A stretch of DNA of 64,000 nucleotides from positions 310,001 through 374,000 of the forward strand of contig NZ_CANDNZ010000003.1 in the NCBI RefSeq assembly GCF_947387555.1, written 5' to 3'. The first letter of the stretch is position 1, and each line of letters begins with the position of its first letter. The notes below the pieces were generated by a model. It was not told where the DNA came from, searched no databases, and was given only the letters and a program-made list of their open reading frames with translations. This DNA comes from Thalassomonas sp. RHCl1. Lineage in GTDB: Bacteria > Pseudomonadota > Gammaproteobacteria > Enterobacterales > Alteromonadaceae. The position numbers and the translations under genes are program-made. Shown one piece after another: positions 27,792 through 36,898 of this stretch.

Positions 27792-28541
27792 ATGTATCAA
27801 GCAGTGCAGGCAGTATTTGTCCTGATTTTTTTATCCGGGCCAGCGATGTCTCAACAGCTGAACCCTGTTTTACAAGAGCCCGAGTTAAGCTTAATAAAAG
27901 CTAAATTAAATAAGATTGATGAAAACTGGCAAATAGCTTCTATCGAGAAAAGTCCGTTAACGGGGTTTTACCGGGCAAATATGAACGGCGGCAAAGTGAT
28001 TTATTACTCAGATAGCACAGGTTATTTTTTCGAGGGGGATCTTTATAAAAGCTCGGCGACCGGGGCCGTAAATATTACCGACATTACCGCAAGGGCAAGA
28101 AGAAAGATGCTGATTTCAACAATAGATCTCAGCACGGCTATTGTTTACTCACCTCAAGGTCAAGTAAAAGCCGTTGTCTATGCCTTTATGGATGTCGACT
28201 GCGGCGCATGCAGAAACTTACACAAACAAACTGAGGCCATGAATGAACTCGGGATAGAAATCAGGTATTTGGCTTATCCCAGGGCGGGTTTAAATTCAGA
28301 TACATACCACAAGATGACAACGGCCTGGTGTGCTGAAAATCGCAAGCAACGTATTGAAGATTTAATGATCAATATCCGCTCTCCCTATCAATCATGTAAG
28401 AACAGCCCCGTTGGTGAGCATTTTAAATTAGGCCAGTTAATGGGATTAATTGGCACACCTGGTATTGTTTTAATGGACGGTACATTATTGCACGGGTATA
28501 GAACTGCGAATCAGTTGGCCCAAGCATTAGCCATTTTTTGA
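27792..28541 (+). CDS. DsbC-like periplasmic thiol-disulfide isomerase
   Basis: 249 residues. I start at ATG 27792, preceded by GGAAG, rather than at TTG 27768; this gives a clean signal peptide (residues 1-21). An N-terminal DsbC/DsbG-type dimer domain (about 45-115, with GFYRANMNGGKVIYYSDSTG) is linked to a thioredoxin fold with active site CGAC at 137-140 and the cis-Pro motif GTPGIVLMDG near residue 222. Two further Cys lie in the later part (TAWCAEN, YQSCKNS). It would reshuffle disulfides or handle thiol-bound metalloids in the periplasm, next to an ArsP-type permease. Confidence 0.85.
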   Translation: MYQAVQAVFVLIFLSGPAMSQQLNPVLQEPELSLIKAKLNKIDENWQIASIEKSPLTGFYRANMNGGKVIYYSDSTGYFFEGDLYKSSATGAVNITDITARARRKMLISTIDLSTAIVYSPQGQVKAVVYAFMDVDCGACRNLHKQTEAMNELGIEIRYLAYPRAGLNSDTYHKMTTAWCAENRKQRIEDLMINIRSPYQSCKNSPVGEHFKLGQLMGLIGTPGIVLMDGTLLHGYRTANQLAQALAIF

Positions 28542-28735
28542 TAATTTGTTAATCAAATGCTTACTGGTATTGAACATCTACTGCTGGGGAGGTTTGGAAT
28601 AAAAGTAAGGTTAAACAGCGAAGTTGGCCAATTGTTGTGAAAAATGTCGCTTTTGTCTTTTACTCAGTTAACCCGAGCTTAGGTTAACAGGCTTCTGGTG
28701 CTCACTGACAACTACCTGTATCAGGCAGTTGTCAG
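28542..28735. other. Intergenic region with two hairpins
   Basis: It holds a 7-bp inverted repeat GTTAACC / GGTTAAC (28667-28688), possibly the end of the DsbC-like transcript. At 28705-28735 a hairpin CTGACAACTACCTG-tat-CAGGCAGTTGTCAG is an imperfect copy of the terminator at 31216-31250. No gene seen. Confidence 0.5.
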
Positions 28736-28763
28736 TTTAAGTTTATATTTGATATCAGTGCGA

Positions 28764-28930
28764 CTTGGAGTTTCTCAACTTTCATCTAAACCCGGGTAGC
28801 CGGGAGTTTCAGTTCTCCCTTTTATCGCTACTGATTGCCACAACTGAATACGAAAACCATACCAGGGAGTGACGAGGTCTTTGCCTGTACGTTACCTGAC
28901 ACAGCCAAATCGGGATAGTTAGCCCGGAAA
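28764..28930 (-). pseudogene. Decayed duplicate of the 3' end of the secreted metallopeptidase gene
   Basis: On the minus strand, 28775-28885 encodes GKDLVTPWYGFRI then KGRTETP and LDES. This matches the C-terminus of the intact peptidase (GKSFTDPWNGFRI ... KGGTENT ... EVEVEKF). At DNA level the match continues past the stop: GAAAGTTGAGAAACTCCAAG versus GAAGTTGAGAAATTCTAAG, then about 30 bases to a near-identical hairpin. Upstream (28886-28923) a related segment is in another frame. Frameshifts and a single-base insertion show decay. The rest of the gene is absent. Confidence 0.75.
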
Positions 28931-29001
28931 TTTTATGGTATCGGTTTATATCGCCAAATATCCCCTGGTTAATGCACCTTCAAAAATAAGTCGCTATTTA
29001 T

Positions 29002-29448
29002 TCACTTTTTTCTTTGGTTTCTAATTTTTAAACCGTCTCTAAGGTTTAGTGACATCATGGTTATGTTGGCAAATCCTGCAATCAACTCAATACCTTGCAC
29101 GATATAAAAAGTCGTATCAAAACGTCCTGTTAAAGCTAAAGATTTCAAATATACGGCTGAAGGAATGAGTACAACCAAGCCGTTTAACGCTATAAAGGGC
29201 ATTCTTTTTTTCTTTGCTCCTATGGTGCCGCTATTGGCTTTAGGAGCAAGCTTATTGCCTGTAATACCGGCAATTGCCATAGTTGGAATGAGTAACCATA
29301 TAGCGTAGAAAATATACGACTTGACCGTGGTGATATATAGCAGGTTACCAGATAACTCTGAAATCAAGGTGCTGATAAAAAATACGGTGATCATAAGTAA
29401 TGCACAAGTTGCTGCAATCGCATGAATTTTCACTAGTTTCTGCTTCAT
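29002..29448 (-). CDS. Four-helix membrane protein of unknown family
   Basis: 148 residues, with four hydrophobic segments (about 8-30, 38-62, 85-105 and 115-137). His9 in helix 1 (KIHAIAATCALLM) could bind a cofactor. It lies 13 bases after the cytochrome c' gene on the same strand, preceded by GGAGATAAATA, so the two form one operon and the protein may be a membrane partner of that cytochrome. Function not known. Confidence 0.65.
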   Translation of the reverse strand: MKQKLVKIHAIAATCALLMITVFFISTLISELSGNLLYITTVKSYIFYAIWLLIPTMAIAGITGNKLAPKANSGTIGAKKKRMPFIALNGLVVLIPSAVYLKSLALTGRFDTTFYIVQGIELIAGFANITMMSLNLRDGLKIRNQRKK

Positions 29449-29461
29449 TATTTATCTCCTG

Positions 29462-29887
29462 TTACCAAAGTGAACGGTATTGCATGTGGCAAGAGCGGCA
29501 GCTTGAAGTGGCTGAATCCAATGCCTTAATAACTTGCCTATGATTTTTCGATTTGCTGGACGTTGCTACGCGTTTGAAGCTTATCGACCACAGGGTTAAT
29601 TTATGTTCAAAATTTTTCCAGTCATGCCAAATTTTCTCTTTGCTGCGCCCTTCCCCTTTACTGCTTTGTGGAAAAAGTCTTTTCAGCAAAATAACGTTCT
29701 GCTCAAGTTTTAACGCCATAGTGGACACTTGTTGCCAATCCTGCTGATCAATGATGTCTTCAAGCAGTTCAGTGTTACCTTCAATTTGTTCAAAAAGTTG
29801 CTGACGCTGCTCTGTTTCAGGCTGTTCAGCATGGCAATGACCAGATAGCGCTATTGCCGTCAGTACCAATAAAAGCCACTTATTCAT
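29462..29887 (-). CDS. Cytochrome c'-like periplasmic cytochrome
   Basis: 141 residues: a signal peptide (1-20, cut near CHA), a helical bundle, and a C-terminal heme site CRSCHMQYR (residues 130-138). The C-x-x-C-H at the very end, followed by YR, is the cytochrome c'/c556 pattern. Such proteins bind NO or carry electrons, often with a b561 partner. It is divergent from the b561 gene. GAGGA precedes the ATG. Confidence 0.82.
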   Translation of the reverse strand: MNKWLLLVLTAIALSGHCHAEQPETEQRQQLFEQIEGNTELLEDIIDQQDWQQVSTMALKLEQNVILLKRLFPQSSKGEGRSKEKIWHDWKNFEHKLTLWSISFKRVATSSKSKNHRQVIKALDSATSSCRSCHMQYRSLW

Positions 29888-29942
29888 TTAATCGTCCTCA
29901 AAATCTATTCAATTCGAGTGACATAATATATTGCGCCTGATA

Positions 29943-29954
29943 CATTTGCAAATG
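29943..29954. promoter_or_regulatory. Palindrome in the c'/b561 divergent promoter
   Basis: A perfect 12-bp palindrome CATTTGCAAATG lies between the divergent cytochrome c' and b561-marR units. It fits a MarR-type operator, so the downstream MarR protein may bind it. Inferred. Confidence 0.4.
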
Positions 29955-29979
29955 CAACATTATCAATTGTGAGTAAATT

Positions 29980-30606
29980 ATGTTAAAAATATGGGACCTA
30001 CCTACCAGAATTTATCATTGGCTACAGGCCATTTTGTTTATTGGCTTAGCTTGTACCGGTTATGGTCTGGCCGGTAATGAAAGTGCACACTTCCTGTTTG
30101 GACTTGCACTATTTGTCTTAATCATCTGGCGTATTGGCTGGGGCCTGGTAGGGAGTGATACATCCCGGTTTGCTAATTTTGTGCCCTCCATCAAGCAGTT
30201 GTTTCTTTATTTATCTCGTAGAAGCAAAGGCTATTTAGGACATAATCCCCTGGGCGGGTTAATGGTACTTTTAATGGTTACGCTTTTATTTTTGCAGGCA
30301 TTTAGTGGCATCTGCATATCAGGAGCAATAGACGGCAAGCACTTATGGGGGCGCCAAGCATTGAAAATATTTGAGCAGTTCCATGCTATTAATGCTATGG
30401 CATTGATTGGCTGCAGTACTGTGCATATCCTTGCTGTATTGGTTTATCAGTTACGTGGTAAACCGTTAATCAAAGCGATGATCACAGGCGAGAGGGAAAG
30501 TTCAGGAGATTTAACGCAACCTGTGTTGATAAGTAATTATAAAGCGATGATTTTATTGGGGGTAAGTATTAGTATCCTGCTGATAATAATCTCGATAAGC
30601 GAATAA
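29980..30606 (+). CDS. Cytochrome b561 family membrane protein
   Basis: 208 residues with four to five membrane helices. The start WDLPTRIYHWLQAILFIGLA with His13 and later QFHAINAMALIGCSTVHILAVL carry the heme-ligand His residues typical of prokaryotic b561. It moves electrons between the quinone pool and periplasmic cytochromes, here most likely the divergent cytochrome c'. It forms an operon with the MarR gene 10 bases downstream. Confidence 0.85.
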   Translation: MLKIWDLPTRIYHWLQAILFIGLACTGYGLAGNESAHFLFGLALFVLIIWRIGWGLVGSDTSRFANFVPSIKQLFLYLSRRSKGYLGHNPLGGLMVLLMVTLLFLQAFSGICISGAIDGKHLWGRQALKIFEQFHAINAMALIGCSTVHILAVLVYQLRGKPLIKAMITGERESSGDLTQPVLISNYKAMILLGVSISILLIIISISE

Positions 30607-30616
30607 GGAGTATTTT

Positions 30617-31078
30617 TTGATAGATAACCAACAAGGGCCTAAGTTGCCAAGGCATATGAGTTTTGGCTGGTTAATAGCCGTTTTGGGTAATGATATGGCT
30701 AACAGCTTAGACGGCCATTTGAAAAAAATAGGGCTTAATATAAGCCTTTGGCCGACATTATTTGCTCTTTGGGAAGAAGACGGACTTACCCAGACAGAGC
30801 TGACGAACCGTTGTAACACCGCACATTACACTACTACCAGACTGCTCGACTCGCTAGAGAAAATGGAACTTGTAGAACGGCAACCTCATCCAACGAGTAG
30901 ACGGGCACACTTGGTTTATTTAACAAAAAAAGGACGTGAATTGGAGGCTGAGGCAACTTCGTTAGCAAAACAATGTAATGATGAAATTTTATCAGGCCTG
31001 TCTGCTGATGAAAAAGAGTTGGCCCATTCTCTTATGCTAAGAATAATCAAGAAACGAAATCCGGATATGAAATTTTGA
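30617..31078 (+). CDS. MarR/SlyA-type transcriptional regulator, TTG start
   Basis: 153 residues. The winged HTH (about 50-115) has LTQTELTNRCNTAHYTTTRL as recognition helices and HPTSRRAHLVYLTKKG as wing. I accept the TTG start at 30617 because AAGGAG lies 6 bases upstream and the frame contains no better ATG before the conserved N-terminal region. It probably controls its own operon (b561) and the divergent cytochrome c' unit. Confidence 0.85.
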   Translation: MIDNQQGPKLPRHMSFGWLIAVLGNDMANSLDGHLKKIGLNISLWPTLFALWEEDGLTQTELTNRCNTAHYTTTRLLDSLEKMELVERQPHPTSRRAHLVYLTKKGRELEAEATSLAKQCNDEILSGLSADEKELAHSLMLRIIKKRNPDMKF

Positions 31079-31215
31079 ATATTAGGAGCCGGGAGGAGCA
31101 GTTCAATTTTAGCTTTTAATGAGTATTACCTATCGGGCTGGCACAAGGGGAAATTGTTACTTCGTCATGGGTATTAAAATTATTTTTCATATGCTTATCT
31201 TAGGCTTTGTGTAGT

Positions 31216-31250
31216 AACTGACAACTGCCTGTATCAGGCAGTTGTCAGTT
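31216..31250 (-). terminator. Terminator of the metallopeptidase gene
   Basis: A perfect 16-bp stem AACTGACAACTGCCTG / CAGGCAGTTGTCAGTT with a 3-base loop, 28 bases after the peptidase stop. The decayed copy at 28705-28735 keeps 13 of 14 core pairs. Confidence 0.75.
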
Positions 31251-31278
31251 TATGTTGATATTTTACATTTAAGGCGGC

Positions 31279-34026
31279 TTAGAATTTCTCAACTTCCACC
31301 TCGATCCAGGCATCCGCAGTATTTTCAGTACCGCCCTTGGCAACAGGGGTAATACGGAAACCATTCCAGGGGTCGGTGAAACTTTTGCCTATTTGCAGCG
31401 GTGCATCTGTTTCATCTTCCAGCGCCCAGTTGGCGGTACTTTGAGAATTTGGCGTCATATCCAGGAGTTTGGAAATATGCACCCACCAGGCACCGGCATC
31501 ATCTTCTTCCATATAATCTTGTACGTTAACCAACACGCCATTTCTGAGCAAAGGCGTACGGAATTGCTGTGCCGGCGGCGTATCTTCCTCGCCATGGGCA
31601 CTGGTTCTGTATTCCAGCCAATAAGTGAGTTTACCGTCACCGGACTTTAGCCTGATGCCGATATTGCCCGGGGTATTGGTGCCGCTGGCGCTGCCATGGT
31701 CAAAGGCATAAATTCGATAGGTGCCCGAGCTGGTAACTACGGGTACCTGGCTGTCGGTGAGCCAGCCCTTGAAGTAGCTTTTATACATCAGGTTGATCTC
31801 TTCAAAGGTATGTCCCCCCATACCCATCAGATCGAAGACATTGCCGTAGTCACTGACGGTGTCATTGCCGGAATTAATAATACTGTTACCCGCTTCAACG
31901 GATCTGGCATGGTGCAGGCCAAAGGAATGCCCCATCTCATGGGCTATGGTGCTGCCTTTATGTGTGTAGACTTCCAGCAGCGGCGGGCTCGCCTGAGAAT
32001 TGATCGAGGTCGCATCGCTGGGGCCAATTTTTGGCGCTGTCACCATAACCAGGGTGGCTTCACCCGGGAAGTCAGGATCGACACCGGCGGCAATGATTTT
32101 TCCTCTATATGCCGGCCGCCATGCGTTTTTGTCGTTATCGTATCTTGATTTTGGATCCGCCATAGTGGTTTTCGGCTTGATTTCCCAGGTCACGGTAAAG
32201 TTGCCGTATGATTGCTCTTCAAAGTATTTTTTTACCAGCTCCATTTCGGCATTGATTTTTTCGGTGGTGAAATCCAGCGGCGAGCCGGGGAAATCAAACG
32301 GGAAGATGATAAGGTTGACATGATCGTAGTCATAACCGCCGTTACCGGTATCCGGTGCGCCAACGGTTTCCCGGCAACTGGTTTTATTAAAGTCGGCAAC
32401 AACACTGGCGCCTTTAAACAGCCCGCTGAGGTTGACATAATTCCAGCTGGCAGAAGGATTGGTGATGATCACACATTCGGTATTGCCGACATGTTTTGAG
32501 CGAACGCTGTCGTCGCCCGGCGAAGGCCAGCCCCCTGCCCTGCCTTCCAGGGAAAGATTGCCCAGGCCATGTTTAGTGGTAATGGCAATGCTAGTGACCG
32601 CCGGCGTGACATTATAGGCAGAAATACTAAAGCCCTGTTTAGCACTGGATGCCGGTACACACACAGGCACGCCGTCCTTTAATGTGCCTGAGGTATCCGG
32701 ATCCTGGCTGGCACAGACATCAGGCAAGTTGCCTATGGGCGGGTTGATAATGACACCGTCAAAGGATACCGTGTAATCTTCAAATTCGCCGGAGGCGACA
32801 TTGCTACACGGCGCACTAAGGGCCTGGTTGTATTGCATGCCGATACGCATACGGGTTGAACCGGAAGCGGTTTCCGGCACGGTAATGGTGCCGTTTACCG
32901 CCCCATTGCCGTTTAAGGCGGAGATCACCTGTTCTCCGGCATCCAAAAAGTCGCCGTCTTTATTAAAGTCAATCCATACCGCCCAGTGCTCTGTGTAGGC
33001 ATTACCGCTAAAGCCCGGGGTTAAGGTAATGGTGTTGGCCCCTTTTGCCAGTTTTGCTACCTGGCTGGTGTAATCGGCATAGTTGGATTGAGCCGATGTA
33101 TTGTTCAAATCACCCACTCGCACACCGGCGATCCATTCATGGCTGCCGCCGCCGCTGACCGTGCAATAGTCTGTGGGATTGGTGCTGCCATCATGAATAG
33201 TGACTGAGGTGGTTGCAGAAGCTGAAGCGCCGTCATCGTCGGTAACGGTTAAAGTAACCGTATAGGTGCCTGCACTATGGTAAACATGATTGGGGTTTGC
33301 CGAGCTGCTGTTATTGCCGTCACCAAAATCCCAAAACCAGGAAACAATATTGCCATCACTGTCTGACGAGCCGTTGCTGTTCATGGCAATACCGGCTCCG
33401 ACATCACCGGAATATGGCCCGTCTGTTAACGCTGTTGGCGGCTGGTTGGATGCAGAGCCGCCCAAGGAAACGCTATAGTCTTCGACTTCACCAGAGACAA
33501 TGTTTTCACAAGGGTTAAGCACCGCCTGGTTATATTTCATCAAGACCCGCATGCGGGTATTGCCCGATACGTTTGCAGGCACTTCAATGGTACCGTTAAC
33601 CGCACTGTTACCGCTGCCGGTCATCACGTTTTCACCGCTGTCGGTAAAATCGCCGTCCTGGTTGAAGTCAATATAGACAGCAAAGTGCTCGGTATAGGCA
33701 TTATTGACAAAACCCGGGGTTAAGGTAATGGCGTTGGCACCGGGCACTAAGTTTGCGGTGAGTGCGGTAAAGTCGGTGTAAGGCGAGACTCCGGTTGAAG
33801 TATTGTCGAGGTTCGCGACTTTTACCCCGGCGATATATTCGTAATCGCCGCCGCCGGTACTGGTACAATAAGTGGCCGCAGCAGCTAAATCGGCATTTAC
33901 CGCCAAGCTTGTCTTTGCACCTTTGACGGGGGCTGGAAGCCCGCCTGTTATCGTGGCGTGGGATGTAGCGCCTATTGACGACAGCGCTGTCAGCAATAGC
34001 AAGCGCTTGGTATTGGTGTTTTTCAT
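31279..34026 (-). CDS. Secreted zinc metallopeptidase with GEVED and PKD domains
   Basis: 915 residues from ATG 34026. An upstream TTG at 34035 is less likely because AAGGA would then be too close. Order: signal peptide (1-24), GEVED domain (about 50-190, ends GEVEDYSVSL), PKD domain (about 195-280, WFWDFGDGNNSSS), second GEVED domain (about 285-430, ends GEFEDYTVSF), then an M6/reprolysin-like catalytic domain with HEMGHSFGLHH (residues 696-706). It holds the zinc-binding H-E-x-x-H-x-x-G-x-x-H. The C-terminal beta domain ends in VEVEKF. It would degrade proteins outside the cell; the GEVED and PKD domains likely anchor or bind polymers. A decayed copy of its 3' end lies at 28764-28930. Confidence 0.88.
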   Translation of the reverse strand: MKNTNTKRLLLLTALSSIGATSHATITGGLPAPVKGAKTSLAVNADLAAAATYCTSTGGGDYEYIAGVKVANLDNTSTGVSPYTDFTALTANLVPGANAITLTPGFVNNAYTEHFAVYIDFNQDGDFTDSGENVMTGSGNSAVNGTIEVPANVSGNTRMRVLMKYNQAVLNPCENIVSGEVEDYSVSLGGSASNQPPTALTDGPYSGDVGAGIAMNSNGSSDSDGNIVSWFWDFGDGNNSSSANPNHVYHSAGTYTVTLTVTDDDGASASATTSVTIHDGSTNPTDYCTVSGGGSHEWIAGVRVGDLNNTSAQSNYADYTSQVAKLAKGANTITLTPGFSGNAYTEHWAVWIDFNKDGDFLDAGEQVISALNGNGAVNGTITVPETASGSTRMRIGMQYNQALSAPCSNVASGEFEDYTVSFDGVIINPPIGNLPDVCASQDPDTSGTLKDGVPVCVPASSAKQGFSISAYNVTPAVTSIAITTKHGLGNLSLEGRAGGWPSPGDDSVRSKHVGNTECVIITNPSASWNYVNLSGLFKGASVVADFNKTSCRETVGAPDTGNGGYDYDHVNLIIFPFDFPGSPLDFTTEKINAEMELVKKYFEEQSYGNFTVTWEIKPKTTMADPKSRYDNDKNAWRPAYRGKIIAAGVDPDFPGEATLVMVTAPKIGPSDATSINSQASPPLLEVYTHKGSTIAHEMGHSFGLHHARSVEAGNSIINSGNDTVSDYGNVFDLMGMGGHTFEEINLMYKSYFKGWLTDSQVPVVTSSGTYRIYAFDHGSASGTNTPGNIGIRLKSGDGKLTYWLEYRTSAHGEEDTPPAQQFRTPLLRNGVLVNVQDYMEEDDAGAWWVHISKLLDMTPNSQSTANWALEDETDAPLQIGKSFTDPWNGFRITPVAKGGTENTADAWIEVEVEKF

Positions 34027-34508
34027 TTCTATCAAAATCCTTATGTTTTAGTTTTTATTCATTATTTTTTTTCAGTTATTTAGTTCACTTTGGCGTTATT
34101 ACATTCACTAAGTGTCAACGGCTGGATCGCGTTGCAACCAAAATAACTATTCACAAGTTAGCAAATAATGCGGGATATTGTATATTTTATACCCAAAATA
34201 AATCTAAAAAATATACAGCAGGAAAGGTGGGGATAGGTTAATGCTATGAATATTAATGACTTTATAATAAAAAGTTCACATATAATGAAATGCGTATTTA
34301 TATGCGATATAGAGATAAAATATTTGTTCGTCTGTCAGTTCAACAGGCCCAATGAACAAGGTGTCAGGTTTTGTCTTTAGTGATAAGGGTTGGGAAAATG
34401 CCGAAGTGACAACATAAACGCAAGTGATGGTTATAAACCATTTCGGGAAAGCTAAAAATGGCTTTATAGCCTGTCCGCTAGCGCTTGCACCTTATTTGTT
34501 CGATAAAA
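34027..34508. other. AT-rich intergenic region upstream of the metallopeptidase
   Basis: About 480 bases, rich in A and T, with the peptidase promoter on the minus strand. No gene, RNA or strong repeat was found. Small plus-strand frames here look random. Confidence 0.35.
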
Positions 34509-34535
34509 AAAGCTGCACTTAAGTTGTGCAGCTTT
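34509..34535 (-). terminator. Terminator of the second 721-residue gene
   Basis: 10-bp stem AAAGCTGCAC / GTGCAGCTTT followed on the minus strand by a T run (seven T), 18 bases after the stop at 34554. Confidence 0.8.
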
Positions 34536-34553
34536 GTATTACACCTGGCATGC

Positions 34554-36719
34554 TTAGAACATGCACAGTTTTTTGGACGGGATCGGGAACTTAACTTTAA
34601 TCCCCAATATTTTGAAAGACTTATTCATGCTTGGCGTAGAGAAGCAGCCATTTAAGTCTAAGTTGCTGTTGATCGTGTCCAAGCTGTCGGTTTTACAGGT
34701 TTGCTTGCTTTTACCGGCAAATTTAACTTTTGCGCAATACTTCACTTTTAGCTCGGTTTCGTGTCGGGCAGCGGCTTTGCTGCCGTTGACTTCGCCGCGG
34801 TATTTACCGTCACCGTAAATTTTAAAAGTCTGCCACTTGATAAAGTTACCGCCGCCAATGGGCAAGTCACCGGTGCTTAAGCCATTTTTAGCTATATATG
34901 CACTGAATTTTTGTGCAAATTTGTTGGCTGATGAATAGCTTAAATCCCCCATAACGAACCTTTTTGCCTTGTTGCCGTACTTCATCGCGGCATTTTTCAC
35001 ACTGACACCGGCTTCGGTGAGTTCGACCTTGGCTTCTTCTACCGTACCGTCGGTTAAGTTGATGGTTTGGTTTGCTGCCGAAGACAGGGTATCTACAGCC
35101 GTAGCGCTGGTATTGCCGAGTACTTCGATGGCGTCCTCGCCGACATTGACTATGCCGGAAACCGGGATCCATGAAGTATCAGTGGCTTTACACAAATCAA
35201 AGGAGACATTCCCGAGACTGTAGCCGGCAACATTTACCGTGCTGCCGGTGTCGATAGTGGTTTTACAGGTGCTGGCATTCGCTTCGAGCTTAAAGCCGAT
35301 ATCTGAGCCTTTGTAGCCAAAACGGCCATCCATGGTCAAGCCGTCTTGAATACCCGGGGTATTATAGTTGATGCTCTGCGAGCCTTTGAGAATATAACCG
35401 TTGTGGGAAAGGTCAGCTTTAAAGAAGCTGTCGTAGCTGGCAAGGCCGCTATCGTCGCCGTCCATATGGCCATAGACCATTACTTCTGGGGTTTGCATGC
35501 CTGCCAGGAGTTTTTTAATCCAGTTGCCGGCGATGCCGCCTTCGAGCGAGTCGACGCTGCTTGCCCAAAAAGAAAACGACTTATTGGCGGTATTAAAATT
35601 CATCGAACCTTTGCCCAGGTTCATGGAAAAGCCAATGCCGGAGACACTGCCCAGATCCAATTTTAACGTGCCGTTACCGGCAAGCTGGCTATCCGATGCC
35701 AGCTCGGTCAGTTTTTGGGAGACTTTATCACCAAGGCCCTGCCCGCCCCCCAGACCATCATCATTTTGGTCGAAATCAACGTTGAACATACCGTCGACCG
35801 AAATGGGATACGGGGTAAACTTGACCTTGCCGCCAACTACTAAGTGGCCGTCCTGGTTGAATTTTTCACTATCGAAACTGTCGCTGACCTGCCAATTATT
35901 ACCGTTGAACTGAGCCCCTTGCCAGCTGGCGCCGTCCCATAAAGGATAGTCGGCGGCAAAGCCCAAATGGCCGTGATAGGAAAGCCCCTGTGCAGTCAGT
36001 TGCACCGGACTGGCCTTTAATGCCCCTTTGGTAAATAAGTCCGTTTCAAAATAATAGAGGGGATCTTTCCAGTCCAATACAAACTTAAAGCTGGCGGAAT
36101 TGCTGCCGGCAGAAGCTTCGATTGAGTCGGTTAGCGCCATTTTGCCGCCGTCGGTGTAGGACAAGTCGAAAAAGACCATCAGGCGGTTATCGGCCAAACC
36201 CACTTTAATATTGGCGTAGTCGTTTAATATGGCCCCCTTGGCCACGGCAAAAGCAAAACGGCTGCCGCTCATATTGTCGGTAAGCAAGCTGGTGCCGCCA
36301 AAGCCCAGGTTGGGGATTTCTCGCAATTCACCGAAGAACTCGCCATTGTCGGAAATTATCACCTGATAGCTGTCGACAGTAAAATCCAGGATCCCTTCAA
36401 GATCACCGGCAACCGGTGCAAACTGCACCGAGCCCTGACACTGATAATAGGCGTTATTGGTGTTGTATTGATCCGAGATATCCAGCCAGCCATTGAAACA
36501 GGTGACATCCGCCTGAAAACTGTCGAGCTGATAGCGGATGGTATCGCCGGTTCGCGCTAACGAATGGGATGTTGCCGCCGCCAGGGTCTGTGACATGGCA
36601 TCGTGCAAATCGCTTGAGCTTAGCTGATAGCCAGGCGCTGCAGCGGCGGAAAACGTGCCGGCTGTCAAAGACAAGGCGAGAGCAGATGCTAATGGGTTTT
36701 TACGGGTAAAGTTAAACAT
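34554..36719 (-). CDS. Secreted 721-residue protein of unknown family, copy 2
   Basis: Same length and clearly the same family as the protein at 9300-11465. Long shared blocks include FFGELREIPNLGF, SGSRFAFAVAKGAILNDYA and KVKFPIPSKK-x-CMF at the end. The signal peptide, all Cys positions near both ends and the AAAGGAAATATTT ribosome site are kept. Differences are spread over the whole length, as in an older duplication or acquisition, not a recent copy. Neighbours of the two copies differ (sigma/kinase versus metallopeptidase and GST), so genome context gives no function. No known domain is visible. Confidence 0.75.
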   Translation of the reverse strand: MFNFTRKNPLASALALSLTAGTFSAAAAPGYQLSSSDLHDAMSQTLAAATSHSLARTGDTIRYQLDSFQADVTCFNGWLDISDQYNTNNAYYQCQGSVQFAPVAGDLEGILDFTVDSYQVIISDNGEFFGELREIPNLGFGGTSLLTDNMSGSRFAFAVAKGAILNDYANIKVGLADNRLMVFFDLSYTDGGKMALTDSIEASAGSNSASFKFVLDWKDPLYYFETDLFTKGALKASPVQLTAQGLSYHGHLGFAADYPLWDGASWQGAQFNGNNWQVSDSFDSEKFNQDGHLVVGGKVKFTPYPISVDGMFNVDFDQNDDGLGGGQGLGDKVSQKLTELASDSQLAGNGTLKLDLGSVSGIGFSMNLGKGSMNFNTANKSFSFWASSVDSLEGGIAGNWIKKLLAGMQTPEVMVYGHMDGDDSGLASYDSFFKADLSHNGYILKGSQSINYNTPGIQDGLTMDGRFGYKGSDIGFKLEANASTCKTTIDTGSTVNVAGYSLGNVSFDLCKATDTSWIPVSGIVNVGEDAIEVLGNTSATAVDTLSSAANQTINLTDGTVEEAKVELTEAGVSVKNAAMKYGNKAKRFVMGDLSYSSANKFAQKFSAYIAKNGLSTGDLPIGGGNFIKWQTFKIYGDGKYRGEVNGSKAAARHETELKVKYCAKVKFAGKSKQTCKTDSLDTINSNLDLNGCFSTPSMNKSFKILGIKVKFPIPSKKLCMF

Positions 36720-36856
36720 AAATATTTCCTTTATTGAATGTTTGTTAAATGTTTACCGGGTAAAACAAAGGAATGTTGCTCATTCCTTGACAATGAGTAA
36801 CTAAAAAGAACAGAAAGTTGTCTCGCGATGGAGATAATATGAGCGGGGGGAAGATA

Positions 36857-36884
36857 AAGTGCCGTAAACCGGGTTACGGCACTT
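36857..36884 (-). terminator. Hairpin after the first GST gene
   Basis: 11-bp perfect stem AAGTGCCGTAA / TTACGGCACTT, 14 bases past the GST stop; TTTATCTT follows on the minus strand. Confidence 0.6.
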
Positions 36885-36898
36885 GTTGCTTGATACGA

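Noticed and set aside
34178-34192. 15-mer TTGTATATTTTATAC shared with 49122-49136
   Set aside because: In AT-rich DNA a 15-base match in 64 kb is expected by chance about once or more; positions relative to genes differ.
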